Below, in pieces: positions 16,901-26,848 of a DNA stretch of 64,000 nucleotides. Positions within the stretch are counted from its first letter, which is position 1, and each line of letters begins with the position of its first letter. The stretch is from assembly GCF_022884085.1 (NCBI RefSeq), contig NZ_JAGGCS010000007.1, forward strand, positions 1-64,000, read 5' to 3'. The translations under genes were made by a program, and so were the position numbers. The notes below the pieces were generated by a model. It was not told the DNA's origin, made no database searches, and saw nothing but the letters and a program-made list of their open reading frames with translations. Source of the DNA: Paenirhizobium cremeum. GTDB lineage: Bacteria; Pseudomonadota; Alphaproteobacteria; Rhizobiales; Rhizobiaceae.

Positions 16901-16951
16901 CATGGCCGCGATAAACGGAAAAGGACCGGACGACACCGCGCCTCGAAGCCC

Positions 16952-19249
16952 TCAATGCTGCGAGGAGCCGGCCATGTCGGCAAGGCCGCGCATGGCGTCG
17001 CGGTTGCCGGTCTCGGCCAGCGCCTCGAAGATACGGCGGGCATCGCCAGGCCGGCCGAGGTTCATCAGGCTGTAGGCCCGCAGGATCATCAGGTCCGTCG
17101 GTTCGGGCTTCAGCATGCTGCGCTGGTCCAGATAGACAAGGGCCTCGCGATAGCGTCCGGAATCGAAGGCGGAAATCGCCCTGTTCGAGAGAATGGCGAT
17201 CTGCAGTTCCACCGATCGCTCCGGCCTCTGCGGCGCTTTGCTCGCCGCCACCGCCGCGCTCCCGGTGAGACCGAGCCGCAGATAGGCGAGGCTCTGGCCG
17301 TAGGCGGCGTCTTCGCGGACGGTGGTCGAATTGCTCGCCAGCGCGATCTCGAAAGCCTCGGCGGCCTCCAGCGGCCGGTTCATGTCCATCAGGCACCAGC
17401 CGCGCGCCACCGCCTGGGCGGGCGCCAATCCGGCAGCGCTGCCGGTCACGGAGCATCCCGCCCGCCGGCCGGCCTTTGCCGGTTGCCGCACGGAAGCGCC
17501 GTCCGCCGGACCGGCGGGGGACGTTGCGATCTCCCCGGCCATGGCCTCTCGCCTCGGGGCCTCTCCGGCCGGAGCCGCCGTCGCGGGATCGGTCGCCTTT
17601 GCCGCGGTGCGGCCCGTGAGCATTCCAAGATGAGCGATGCGCTCGGATCGGCCGGCCCAGGCGGCCTGGATCTCCCGCACGCCGGCGCGGTCGTTCAGCT
17701 GCTGCCGGGTAATCGCAAGACCATAGGCGGACGGCTCGTCGTCCGGCTTCCATTGCAGGGCCGTCTCGAACCAGCGGGCGGCCGTCTGCCACTGATTGAA
17801 GGCACGGGCATACCAGCCGAGCTGTTGCGCCGTCGGCACGTAATGTTTCTCCAGCACCGTCGTCGCCACGCGCTGCAGCACCTCGGCGGAAACGGAGGGG
17901 GGCGGGTCCCCGGCCAGAAGGTTAGCCGTGGTGGCGAGATAGGTCGCCGTCGCCTCCTCCGATGCGTCGCGCCAGCGATACATGGCGTCCTCCGCCTCGG
18001 CGGGCGCGTCGCGGGCGATCAGCACCAATGCCAGCCCCTGCGAGGCCGACGCCGTATCCTGCTTCTGGCGGGACGCGCGGAACCATTTCTCCGCCTCGGC
18101 CATGTCGTTGCGGCGCAGATAGTACCAGCCGAGAAGAAGGCTGTCGGCGGCAAGTCCCTCGCGTTCCGCCAGGCCGCGCAGCCTGTCGAGATAATCCGCC
18201 GCGATCGTCAGCTCGGGCTTGTCGTTGGCATCGGCCACGAAGCGGCGGGCGAGATCGTCGCGCAGCGGATCGAACTCGCGCGCGCCGCCGGCGCCGGTCT
18301 TTTCGAAGGCCATCAGCGTCTGCACCTCGCCATAGGGCAACAGAGCCGCCGCCTTCTGGACGGTCGCGATCCGCTGCTGCGGATCGGTGCAGTTTTTGAG
18401 GATATAGCCATAGGCGTCGACGCCGCGCTGCGCCCGCTCAGTCAGGACGAAGGCCTCGGCCACCCGCCAGAGCACGTCGACGTCGCTGCAGTTGAGCAGG
18501 CTGGGATTGGCAGCGCCGATGGCGATGACCGTCGCATACTGTTTCAGGTCGGAGGCATTCACCAGCCGGGTGCGCGCCTCGGCGACGGCGAGCCGTTCGA
18601 TCAGGTCGGCGGGAGGCTGCCAGCCCTTCTCCGCCGTTTGCCGCTCGGCAATCGCCCGGCGGACCTCCGCATAGCGGCCCTGCGAATAGAGCTGCCACAT
18701 GGCTTCGAGCTGCCTGTCGCCGCCGACGGGAATGGACAGGGGATCGGAAGGGGGCGTCCAGTTCGGATAGAGCGCCCTCAAGCGGGCAATTTCCGCCTGC
18801 AGGCGCGCGGTGTCCCCCCGGCTGGCGAAATAACGCAGCGCGCTGAGGTCGGGGGCAGGCGCGGGGTCCGAGGCCGGAGCTGCGGTGGCAGGCGAAGCCG
18901 GGGCAGGAGCGGGGGCGGGGGGCGTGCTGGTCTCTGCGGGAGCGTTTGCTGCCGGCGCATCCGCCGCGGGCGCCTGGGCGGAAAGCAGCGGCTCGCCTCC
19001 TCCCTCGACGGTGAAGGGCTCGACGGGTGCGGCATCCCGGTTGCGCGGCTGCTTGGTCGCACGGATCTGTTCGGCGATAGCCTCCGGGTCGATCTGGGCG
19101 GCCATGCCCGGCAGCCGCGCCTGCCGCTCGCCGGCTACGCCGTTCGCCGAGAGCAGCGGTTGCGGAGTACTACCGTCCGTCACCACGGTGACAAGGCTAC
19201 CTGCCACCGCGGCTGCCGAGAGTATCGACAATGACAGTTTCAGAGACAC
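16952..19249 (-). CDS. bcsK: TPR protein of the cellulose operon (BcsK-like)
   Basis: Periplasmic tetratricopeptide protein of 765 aa. The proposed GTG start at 19249 overlaps the bcsZ end by 10 bp and gives an immediate signal peptide (SLKLSLSILSAAAVAGS). A long Ala/Pro-rich linker (about 70-150) follows, then helical TPR-like repeats to the end (for example LLLGWYYLRRNDMAEAEKWF and YGQSLAYLRLGLTGSA). It resembles the TPR half of BcsC but lacks a C-terminal beta-barrel, matching the separate TPR protein of Agrobacterium-type cellulose operons. It probably binds the synthase or the nascent polymer in the periplasm. The bcsK name is by position and architecture, so moderate. Confidence 0.7.
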   Translation of the reverse strand: MSLKLSLSILSAAAVAGSLVTVVTDGSTPQPLLSANGVAGERQARLPGMAAQIDPEAIAEQIRATKQPRNRDAAPVEPFTVEGGGEPLLSAQAPAADAPAANAPAETSTPPAPAPAPASPATAAPASDPAPAPDLSALRYFASRGDTARLQAEIARLRALYPNWTPPSDPLSIPVGGDRQLEAMWQLYSQGRYAEVRRAIAERQTAEKGWQPPADLIERLAVAEARTRLVNASDLKQYATVIAIGAANPSLLNCSDVDVLWRVAEAFVLTERAQRGVDAYGYILKNCTDPQQRIATVQKAAALLPYGEVQTLMAFEKTGAGGAREFDPLRDDLARRFVADANDKPELTIAADYLDRLRGLAEREGLAADSLLLGWYYLRRNDMAEAEKWFRASRQKQDTASASQGLALVLIARDAPAEAEDAMYRWRDASEEATATYLATTANLLAGDPPPSVSAEVLQRVATTVLEKHYVPTAQQLGWYARAFNQWQTAARWFETALQWKPDDEPSAYGLAITRQQLNDRAGVREIQAAWAGRSERIAHLGMLTGRTAAKATDPATAAPAGEAPRREAMAGEIATSPAGPADGASVRQPAKAGRRAGCSVTGSAAGLAPAQAVARGWCLMDMNRPLEAAEAFEIALASNSTTVREDAAYGQSLAYLRLGLTGSAAVAASKAPQRPERSVELQIAILSNRAISAFDSGRYREALVYLDQRSMLKPEPTDLMILRAYSLMNLGRPGDARRIFEALAETGNRDAMRGLADMAGSSQH

Positions 19250-20280
19250 TCCGCGTGGTTCTCCCTGACGAATGCCAACCCCAGCAGTTGCAAGGTGGAC
19301 GGATAATAATATTCCGGTTCGAAACGGAGGGCCGCCGGCGGCAGTTTCGTTCCATCCATTACACACGCCACAATATGGTTAACGATCTGATAACCATCGT
19401 CATCCAGCACGGTCTTAGGCCTGCCGCTCGGCAGATCGACGATGGCCGGCACGCCCGTACCCGCCGTCATGCCCGCCTGCAGCCGCCGCAGCAGCACGGC
19501 GTCATCGATGCCGGCGCGCAGCAGATAGAGCGGTATCCGGATGGAGTTATAGGAAAACTCCGGATCGAAGCCGGCGGCGGGTTGCGGCTGCCGCTTCAGG
19601 CTCACCCAATCGGCCGGCAGCCTGGCAGGGCCGAACTGCAGCGAGGAGAGAAGGGCGACCCCGTCCTGCGACAGACGGCTCCACTTCTCCGATGGGGCGA
19701 GCAGATTGAGCACCGGCAGGGCCTCGAACACCCAGTAGGAGGGATTGACCACCGGCCCGTCCTCCCGCTCGCCGGCTGAGAATCCGGATACGCCGGGCAG
19801 CAGCAGTGTCCGCCCGCCCGAAACGACGACGGTCTCGTCGAGAATGCCCTTGGCGATACGCGCGGCGGCGGCGATGTAGTCGGGCTGTTTCCAGCTGGCG
19901 CCGGCCATGGCCAGCGCATAGGCGATCAGTATGTCGCCATCGGTGGCGTTGTTCGGGTCCCTCACATGCGGGGTGGAGGCGGGGTCCCATTTCCACATGG
20001 CAAGCCCGTCGTCCCGCAGAAGCAATTCGGTCTCGGTGAAGTACCAGATCTGCTCGAAGTCCGTGGGGCTGGCGGCGAGATAGGCCAGCAGCAGGCCGTA
20101 GCCCTGTCCCTCGCTGTGGCTGACATTGCCGTTGGCGTTATCGACGATCCGGCCGCTCGCATCGAGGAAGCGGGCCTTGTAGAGCGCCCACTCGTCGGTG
20201 CGGACGCGCGGTTCGGCGGCATTCGCCGGCAATGCGAGGGCGAGGGCGAGGGCAGCGGAGGCAAGGACACGGCGTCTCAT
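19240..20280 (-). CDS. bcsZ: Periplasmic endoglucanase BcsZ (GH8)
   Basis: Family 8 glycoside hydrolase, 346 aa, cutting beta-1,4-glucan during cellulose export (CelC in Agrobacterium). A signal peptide (1-22, ending ANA) precedes the GH8 signature HSEGQGYGLLLA, whose Glu is the predicted proton donor. The conserved DGDILIAYAL follows with a catalytic-site Asp, and SYNSIRIPLYL lies further on. ATG 20280 overlaps the bcsB stop as ATGA, which shows coupled translation. The length is close to E. coli BcsZ (368 aa). Confidence 0.93.
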   Translation of the reverse strand: MRRRVLASAALALALALPANAAEPRVRTDEWALYKARFLDASGRIVDNANGNVSHSEGQGYGLLLAYLAASPTDFEQIWYFTETELLLRDDGLAMWKWDPASTPHVRDPNNATDGDILIAYALAMAGASWKQPDYIAAAARIAKGILDETVVVSGGRTLLLPGVSGFSAGEREDGPVVNPSYWVFEALPVLNLLAPSEKWSRLSQDGVALLSSLQFGPARLPADWVSLKRQPQPAAGFDPEFSYNSIRIPLYLLRAGIDDAVLLRRLQAGMTAGTGVPAIVDLPSGRPKTVLDDDGYQIVNHIVACVMDGTKLPPAALRFEPEYYYPSTLQLLGLAFVRENHAECL

Positions 20281-22649
20281 CGCCTGCGTCCCGTGCTGGA
20301 AAGCAACGACGCCGTTACGATGCCGAGCAGCAGCGACAGGGCGATGAAGGCAACCGCATAGGACAGGATATTGGTCGAGAGCCAGTTCGCGGCGATCAGC
20401 CGGTAATTGCCAAGCGACGGCGGAACCGTCTGGACGAAGCCGAAGCGGTTGGCGGGAAGGGAAGACACCGCGCCGGTGCGGTCGAGCAGGGTCAGGCGAC
20501 CGGCGATGCGGCCCCAGTTCGCTTCGCGCGCGATCGCGGTGGCCCCGTCCCGAAGGTCGGTGGAGGTGGGGGCGGCAATCACCGTCCAGGCTGCGAGCCC
20601 CTGCGGGCTTTCGGATTGCGCGACCAGAAAGCTCTGGCGCGCGGTTGGCGCGAATTCCTGTTCCGACTGCGGCAGGAACTGCAGCGAGGCGAAGGAGAGG
20701 TCGAAATTCCGGCTCACCCATTCCTGCAGCGCGCTGATCTGGCCGCGCCAGGCGCCGCCGCTGACGCGCGAGCGCCACTGGTCGAAGGTGGTCGCGGTAT
20801 CCGATGCCTGCGTTTCCACCCGGCCGTCGGTGCGCCACGCCATTGCGCTCGTTGCGGAAATGCCGAGCTGCGTCAGTACCTTAGGCGCCATTTGCGACAT
20901 CGTGCCGAGAAAGATGGCATTGCGCTCGCCGACTGCGCTCGCATTCGCGGCGACGTCCACCGGGACCATCCGGCCGGAGACCAGGGCCAGACGTCCGAGC
21001 ACCGTCGCGGCGGCACTCATCGCATCCGCATCGAACCGGTCGACCGACAGCACGATCGGATCGGAAGACTGACTATAGGGAAACCCGACGCCCGACAGCG
21101 CGGAAAGGTTCGGGTTGCTGCCGATGCGCGCAAACCGCGGCATCTGCCATTCCGACGTATCGAACAGGGCGAAGCGGGGTTCCTTTGAGGCGGTGGCGCC
21201 GGGCATGCATTCCTCGTCTTCGCGAGCGAGGAGCACCGTCTCGATGGCAATCGCGTTCACCCCCGGCCTGATGTGCCTGAGCGGCACCTTGATCGGAAGA
21301 TGCCGGAGAATGCCCCCATGCGACGAGGTGATCGGAACGGTGGAAGCGATATTGCCGTTGATATAGACGTCTATATGGCTACCGGGCTTAACGTTGCTGG
21401 CAAAGGCGGCATCCAGCAGCAGCACCGCCTCGCCATAGGCGTTGGCGTAGAAATCGGCCGGCACGGCGATGTTGAAGCGGACCCGCAGCCTTCGCCCGGG
21501 AAAATCCACAGTCTCGATACCGAGTTGCGATAGCGCGACCTTCTCACCGCCGAAAAAGAGCGGCGCATCGGGAACGGCCCAGCGCTGCGTCGAGATAACG
21601 TCCCGGCGGACATCGGCAGGCTGCCCGGTCGCCTGAACGAGCGTGTCTATGGCGCCACGGATCGCCTCCCACGAGGGACCGGAGAGGACGAGCTGATCTG
21701 CCCCTTGCGCATCGGGAACCACCGTCGCAATGGCCGAGACGCCGGCCGCCGCCGGAAGGTTCGGAAAGACCGGCTGCAGTTCGGCGGCGGTGCCGATGAC
21801 GATCCCCATCCTTCCGGGGCCTGCCTTGGGCATTTCCGAGGCAGAAAAGGCGAAACTCTGGTTGGGCATGCCGGACATCAGCGCGAGCCCCTGCACGAGA
21901 CGCATGACCGGGGAAGTCACCCCCGGCTGTCCGAGCGCCGGCATCAGGATCTGGAACGTCGTGCCGCCGGCCTCGTCGAAGCCGATGGCGCGCACGGTCT
22001 CGCCGATCGAGGCCGCCTCCGCCGGCGGTCCCCCGAATTCGAGATAGGTCTGCTTCGGGTCCAGCGTCGCCCACAGATCATAGGTCGAACGGACGTCGCA
22101 ATCGGTGCGGTGACGCTGCGATGCGCGGATGTCGATCTGGTTGGCGCCCGCATGCAGGATGGCGCGCGGGATGTCGAAGACCACGCTGCGGACGGCGTCC
22201 GGCGAGGAAATATTCTCGGCGGCAAGGCGATGACCGTTGATGGCAACCGTCAGTTCCGAAGCTTCCGGCGCAACCACGACCGCATTCTGATAGGCAAACC
22301 GCAGTTTTGCCGGGCCGCTCGCCTCCGCTTCCGTCAGGTAGACCGACCACGTTCTCCGGTCGTATTCGCCGGCGAGGGTAAATTCCGGTCCCGGCAGGAC
22401 ATATTTGCGCCGGACGGTTTCCGCGGGAACTTCGTCCGGCGGCTGCGGAAGAGGGGAGGGGGGCGACGCCGGGCCAGCCTCGTCGACGGGCGGCGGCGGA
22501 AAGACGAGTTGCGGAACGGGCGGAAGCGTGCTCTCCGGCGGACGCTCCGGCGTCATATCGAAGGGCGCCGTTTCCTGTGCGTCGGCAATCGTCGACAGCA
22601 GCGACAGGATCACGCAGGCGCTTGCGAGGCGGGAAAGCTTGACGGTCAT
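20277..22649 (-). CDS. bcsB: Cellulose synthase regulatory subunit BcsB
   Basis: Periplasmic, membrane-anchored partner of BcsA, 790 aa. A signal peptide (about 1-24) is followed by a Pro-rich linker. Alternating carbohydrate-binding and flavodoxin-like domains come next (FTLAGEYDRRTWSVYLTEAE near 80 begins the first). One C-terminal transmembrane helix (LSYAVAFIALSLLLGIVTA) ends in Arg residues and inserts beside BcsA. BcsB guides the nascent glucan through the periplasm and is needed for BcsA activity. ATG overlaps with both neighbours place it firmly in the bcs operon. The frame is open upstream inside bcsA, but the ATGA overlap at 22649 decides the start. Confidence 0.94.
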   Translation of the reverse strand: MTVKLSRLASACVILSLLSTIADAQETAPFDMTPERPPESTLPPVPQLVFPPPPVDEAGPASPPSPLPQPPDEVPAETVRRKYVLPGPEFTLAGEYDRRTWSVYLTEAEASGPAKLRFAYQNAVVVAPEASELTVAINGHRLAAENISSPDAVRSVVFDIPRAILHAGANQIDIRASQRHRTDCDVRSTYDLWATLDPKQTYLEFGGPPAEAASIGETVRAIGFDEAGGTTFQILMPALGQPGVTSPVMRLVQGLALMSGMPNQSFAFSASEMPKAGPGRMGIVIGTAAELQPVFPNLPAAAGVSAIATVVPDAQGADQLVLSGPSWEAIRGAIDTLVQATGQPADVRRDVISTQRWAVPDAPLFFGGEKVALSQLGIETVDFPGRRLRVRFNIAVPADFYANAYGEAVLLLDAAFASNVKPGSHIDVYINGNIASTVPITSSHGGILRHLPIKVPLRHIRPGVNAIAIETVLLAREDEECMPGATASKEPRFALFDTSEWQMPRFARIGSNPNLSALSGVGFPYSQSSDPIVLSVDRFDADAMSAAATVLGRLALVSGRMVPVDVAANASAVGERNAIFLGTMSQMAPKVLTQLGISATSAMAWRTDGRVETQASDTATTFDQWRSRVSGGAWRGQISALQEWVSRNFDLSFASLQFLPQSEQEFAPTARQSFLVAQSESPQGLAAWTVIAAPTSTDLRDGATAIAREANWGRIAGRLTLLDRTGAVSSLPANRFGFVQTVPPSLGNYRLIAANWLSTNILSYAVAFIALSLLLGIVTASLLSSTGRRR

Positions 22650-24805
22650 GCCTGAGCCCTCCGCATGCCGCGCAGGAAATAGACCAGGCCGCGGCTGGTC
22701 TGGTACATCGAAAGGCCGAGGAACCAGATGGTGCCCTGGAGAAGCCCCGGATTGCGCCGTCGTCCCTGCTGGAACTCCTTCCATTGGGCGGAATTGGCGA
22801 AAATGAGGTCGGCGATCCAGCGGTGGTCGCCTGCGCTGGCCGGTGCGTACTGGCAACCGACCATCACCGCATCGCCGCTCACCGTGGCATGGCGGACGGT
22901 CACGGGAAGGAGGGCCTGCTCCTCGCCGCGATGCGGCTTGAAGCGGACCATGGCCGGGCCGCCCTCGCGCATGCCCGGAATATCCCGGCTCAGGACCTGA
23001 ACGCGCACGCCGCCGGCGGAAACGTCTTCGATCGAGGCCAGGAACCATTCGTCTCCGACGCCGAACTCGCAGCGGCGTCCGACCCTGAAACGCCTGGACG
23101 ACGCCCGGTCCTTGCGTTCAGACACCACGCCCAGCGCACAGCCGGCCATGATGAGGTTGAAGAGGTTCCAGCCGCCGACCACCAGCGTCACGTCGGCATT
23201 GTAGGGCTCGGTATAGATCCGGTAGGCCGCAACGATGAGAGCGACGAAGAGCGCGGCGAAGATCACGAAGAAGGGCCGACCGATTTCCGACAGGCGGCTG
23301 ACCGAAACAGACTCGTCCTTGGCCGTGACCTTGAAGGTCGGCTTGCTCGGATTGAGCATGACCGAAATAACGGCCGGCAGCAGGTGGACCGTCTGGATAT
23401 ATTCGTAGAGTTCCGAAATCCACGGCCAGCGGAACGAGCCGTAGAGATAGTTCTGCATCATCAGGTTCACGATCATGTAGGCGAGCGTGTAGGCGAGGAA
23501 TTCGCCGCCGGAGGCGGTGAAGATCTCGAGATCGAAGAGCAGATAGAACAGCGGCGCAAACAGGAAGATCGTCCGCGGAAAGGGGAAGAGCCAGAACAGC
23601 GTGGACGACATGTAGCAGAGCCGCTGGGGCAGCGTCAGGCCGCGCTTGAACAGCGGGAATCGGTAACGTAGGATCTGCATCATGCCCTGGGCCCAGCGGC
23701 TGCGCTGTCCGATGAAGCTTGCGAATGTCGCCGGCTGGAGGCCGGCGATCAGCGGCTTATCGACATAGATGCTGTTCCAGCCCTGGCTGTGCAGCGCAAG
23801 CGCCGTCTCGCAATCCTCGGTGATGCTGATGCCGCTGAAGCCGTCGGTGGTTTCCAGCGCCTTGCGGCTGAGCACGGCCGCCGAGCCGCAGAAAAAGGCG
23901 GCGTTCCACTTGTCGAGACCGCGCTGGATGATGCCGTAGAACATCTCGTTCTCGCTCGGCATCGATTCAAAGGTCTGCAGGTTTCTTTCCAGCGGGTCCG
24001 GATTGATGAAGAAATGCGGCGTCTGGACGAGAAACAGCTTTGGGTCGTCCTCGAAATAACCGACAGTTTCCATGAGGAAATCATGGGCCGGCGCGTGGTC
24101 GGCGTCGAACACGGCGACAAGTTCGCCCTGCGAATGCTTCAGGCCGTTGTTGAGATTGCCGGCCTTGGCATGCTCGTTGCGTTCGCGGGTCAGGTAATTG
24201 ACGCCGAGTTCGGCGCAAAGCGCCCGAAGCTGCCGGCTGCGCGCCACGGCGGCTTCCGCCTCGCGCATGTTGGCGGAGTTCTGCTTCTGCTGCGTGCCGC
24301 CGTCATCGAGCAGCCATATCGTGAGCTTGTCGTCCGGATAATCCATCGACTTGGCCGCAGCCAGCGTATTGGCGAGCAGCACCGTGTCCTCGTTATAGGA
24401 CGGCACGAAGACGTCGACCGTCGGCAGCCGCGTTCTGTCGAGCGCATGTGCCGAACGGGAGGGCAGGGGCATGGCGACGATGAAAAGGCTGAGCGCCAGC
24501 ATCATGACGCTGTACATTTCCGCAAGATAGAGCAGGAGGCCGGGGATGAAGTTTTCGAGCTGGTTGACCGGCGGCAGCGTCTCGGTCGTCCGCCAGTAGA
24601 CATAGCGCAGCACGATCGACGTGCCGAAGGCGAGCGCGATCAGGCGCCATTTGCCGCCGGCTTTCAGAACCTTGATGACGGCCATCAGCGTGACCACGGC
24701 CAGGCTGCAGATCAGTTGTGCCTGAAGGCTGACCGGAAGGGTAATCACCCCGATCATGCACACTGAAATGACGGCCCATAAAATCATCTTCCGGGCTACG
24801 AGCAT
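22646..24805 (-). CDS. bcsA: Cellulose synthase catalytic subunit BcsA
   Basis: Processive inner-membrane GT2 enzyme polymerising UDP-glucose into beta-1,4-glucan, 719 aa. N-terminal membrane helices precede the GT domain with the full D,D,D,QxxRW set: DDGG (about 170), FDADHAP (about 238), TED (about 330) and QRSRW (about 368). More membrane helices follow. The C-terminal PilZ domain (about 575-655) has an Arg-rich RRFRVGRR segment and DVSAGG, matching the c-di-GMP-binding RxxxR and (D/N)xSxxG boxes, so activity is likely c-di-GMP controlled. ATG 24805 has AAGGG 6 nt upstream; the ATG at 24811 touches that site and is less likely. Confidence 0.95.
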   Translation of the reverse strand: MLVARKMILWAVISVCMIGVITLPVSLQAQLICSLAVVTLMAVIKVLKAGGKWRLIALAFGTSIVLRYVYWRTTETLPPVNQLENFIPGLLLYLAEMYSVMMLALSLFIVAMPLPSRSAHALDRTRLPTVDVFVPSYNEDTVLLANTLAAAKSMDYPDDKLTIWLLDDGGTQQKQNSANMREAEAAVARSRQLRALCAELGVNYLTRERNEHAKAGNLNNGLKHSQGELVAVFDADHAPAHDFLMETVGYFEDDPKLFLVQTPHFFINPDPLERNLQTFESMPSENEMFYGIIQRGLDKWNAAFFCGSAAVLSRKALETTDGFSGISITEDCETALALHSQGWNSIYVDKPLIAGLQPATFASFIGQRSRWAQGMMQILRYRFPLFKRGLTLPQRLCYMSSTLFWLFPFPRTIFLFAPLFYLLFDLEIFTASGGEFLAYTLAYMIVNLMMQNYLYGSFRWPWISELYEYIQTVHLLPAVISVMLNPSKPTFKVTAKDESVSVSRLSEIGRPFFVIFAALFVALIVAAYRIYTEPYNADVTLVVGGWNLFNLIMAGCALGVVSERKDRASSRRFRVGRRCEFGVGDEWFLASIEDVSAGGVRVQVLSRDIPGMREGGPAMVRFKPHRGEEQALLPVTVRHATVSGDAVMVGCQYAPASAGDHRWIADLIFANSAQWKEFQQGRRRNPGLLQGTIWFLGLSMYQTSRGLVYFLRGMRRAQA

Positions 24806-24845
24806 TGACATCCCTTCGGCAAAAAGGCCGACCCATGGGCCGGTT

Positions 24846-25898
24846 TCAATAGCCTTTATTGGTGCACGCAGCCTTCATGACTGTCGCGCCTATGCAATCG
24901 GGCGAAGGAACGATGACCGCCGCTGCGCCCGCAACCTTGCCGGCCTCCGCCGCCGGGGCCGGAGACGGAACCGCCCGCGCCGCAGCCGCTCCCGGTTCCG
25001 GAAGCGGCACGCGCGGACCTTCGATGCGGGTAACCGCTGCGGGAGCGCTTTCCCCGCCGGCATCCGCCGTGCGTTCCGGTACGGCCGGCCGAAACGTCCG
25101 GGCAGGCGGGGAATAGCCAAAGGTCATAGCCTGCGGCGGCGCATCGGCCGCAGGATAGATGGGCTTTCCCGTCTGCCCGATGCGGTTGTCGACCTCGCCG
25201 GGACGGCCATAGGGGTTCCATATCTCGCCGGCGAAACTGCCCGTGACCGTATAGCCATACATGACATTCAAAAGTTGACGTTCGGTTGCATGGCTGTCGC
25301 AGAGCCGCACCCGGATCTGGATCATTCCGAAATCCCGGCCGATGCCGCCGGAGGTGCTGCGCGAGCGGATCTGCTGCCAGCCATAGAGGCAGGCATCGCC
25401 GCTGGCGCCCCGGCCCGCCGCGTAACCGAAGGGGCCATAAGCATTCTGCAGGAACTCGGAGGAGCGTACGAGCCTCGCCGAAGGGATCGCCGCGGCCATC
25501 TCGCGGCGCAGGCTTGCCTCGCTCAGCGTGCGATAGGCGAGGGCAGGGGCGTCCGCAGCGCCCGACCCGCCATGGAACTCGATCCGGAAATAATTCTGTC
25601 CGGGGACGGAGGAAGAGGTCGCGAGGTGGACCGTCTGCTGTTCGCCATTGCCGCGCGCGCGTCCGACCACCCCGACGATGGCCGGCCCGCCGGGCGGCGG
25701 CATGACCAGGGCTTCTTCCTTCTGCATGAGTTCGGGCCCGTTCGTCTGGCGCACGCTCCCGCTGCTGGAGCAGCCGGCAAGCGCCGCGACCACCGACAGG
25801 GTCGAGACGAGCCTCGACAGTGAGCAGAAGTCTGCGAGCAAGACGAAATCCCTGGCACATACAAGAAGAAGGGAAGCGCTTTGCGAAACATGCAACAC
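24846..25898 (-). CDS. bcsN: Cellulose biosynthesis lipoprotein BcsN
   Basis: Rhizobial BcsN protein, 350 aa from a GTG at 25898. A lipobox LAGC follows a hydrophobic segment (about residues 29-43), so it is a predicted lipoprotein. The central part (YFRIEFHGG, then DACLYGWQQIRS and VRLCDSHATERQLLNVMYGYT) matches BcsN. The C-terminus is Ala/Pro-rich with a terminal Cys pair region. A TTG at 25841, preceded by AGGG, would give a more normal lipoprotein leader and may be the real start. It is the first gene of bcsN-A-B-Z-TPR. Its exact role in cellulose secretion is not known. Confidence 0.82.
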   Translation of the reverse strand: MLHVSQSASLLLVCARDFVLLADFCSLSRLVSTLSVVAALAGCSSSGSVRQTNGPELMQKEEALVMPPPGGPAIVGVVGRARGNGEQQTVHLATSSSVPGQNYFRIEFHGGSGAADAPALAYRTLSEASLRREMAAAIPSARLVRSSEFLQNAYGPFGYAAGRGASGDACLYGWQQIRSRSTSGGIGRDFGMIQIRVRLCDSHATERQLLNVMYGYTVTGSFAGEIWNPYGRPGEVDNRIGQTGKPIYPAADAPPQAMTFGYSPPARTFRPAVPERTADAGGESAPAAVTRIEGPRVPLPEPGAAAARAVPSPAPAAEAGKVAGAAAVIVPSPDCIGATVMKAACTNKGY

Positions 25899-26105
25899 CT
25901 GCGCCCAATCCTGGTCCAGTAGAAACCTCTTATGGTTAATAATGGGTTAAAACGGGCGGGCGGAGTGGTGTTCCTGCCGTTTGGCAATTTTCCCCTTGCA
26001 TCCTGGGCTGCGATCGGTGGTAAGCATCGCCGACTTCGATTCCCGCCGCGTGCTTTCCTCCGACAGGGCAGGGGTGCAGCGGCAATTCAACAAACGAGAG
26101 AACGG

Positions 26106-26810
26106 ATGATTTCTGGCCATATCCTCTTGCGGCGCCGAGGCTTTCTGCTCGGGTCGCTCGCGACAACGGCTGCGCTTGCCGGCTGCGCCACGACCCCGGC
26201 GCCCAATGTCGCGGTTTCGCCCACACCGGTTCGCCGCCCCGTTGGGCCGCCGAGCGAAGAGGAAATGGCAGGCCGTTACGCCGCGCTCGAGGATGGCGGC
26301 CATCAGCTTCCCGAAGTGCCCTTCCGGCAGATCGATCCGCAGTTCTATCGGCAGCGTGTGGAGAACACCACCGGCGAACCGCCAGGCACCGTGGTCGTGG
26401 ACGTGCCGTCCCGCTTCCTCTACGTCACGGAACCGGGCGGAACCGCGATGCGCTACGGTGTGGGGCTCGGACGGGCGGGATTTGCCTGGTCCGGCGAGGG
26501 CGTCATCCACTGGCGGCAGAAATGGCCGCGCTGGAAGCCGCCGGCGGAAATGATCGCCCGCCAGCCGGAACTCGCCAAATACTCGATCGAGAACGGCGGC
26601 CAGGAACCCGGTCCGGACAACGCGCTTGGCGCCCGCGCTCTTTATATTTTCCAGAACGGGAAGGACACGCTCTACCGTCTTCACGGCACGAAGGACTGGC
26701 GTTCCATCGGCAAGGCGGTGTCGTCCGGCTGCGTGCGCCTCATCAACCAGGACGTCCTCGATCTCTACGAGCGGGTTCCCTACAAGGCGCGCATCGTCGT
26801 CAGGCAATAG
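26106..26810 (+). CDS. L,D-transpeptidase (YkuD family) lipoprotein
   Basis: Cell-wall L,D-transpeptidase of 234 aa, forming 3-3 peptidoglycan cross-links or attaching proteins to the wall. The leader has consecutive arginines (LLRRRGFLLGS) and a lipobox LAGC, so it may be a Tat-exported lipoprotein. The YkuD domain covers about 95-234: FLYVTEPGG, then the catalytic His in LHGT (about 194) and the Cys in SSGCVRL (about 208). ATG 26106 is chosen for the signal peptide; no strong Shine-Dalgarno is seen. It is divergent from bcsN, with 207 bp between them for both promoters. Confidence 0.9.
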   Translation: MISGHILLRRRGFLLGSLATTAALAGCATTPAPNVAVSPTPVRRPVGPPSEEEMAGRYAALEDGGHQLPEVPFRQIDPQFYRQRVENTTGEPPGTVVVDVPSRFLYVTEPGGTAMRYGVGLGRAGFAWSGEGVIHWRQKWPRWKPPAEMIARQPELAKYSIENGGQEPGPDNALGARALYIFQNGKDTLYRLHGTKDWRSIGKAVSSGCVRLINQDVLDLYERVPYKARIVVRQ

Positions 26811-26848
26811 CCTCCGAACCGCCGGAAGCGAGCCGGGCGGGGCTTCGC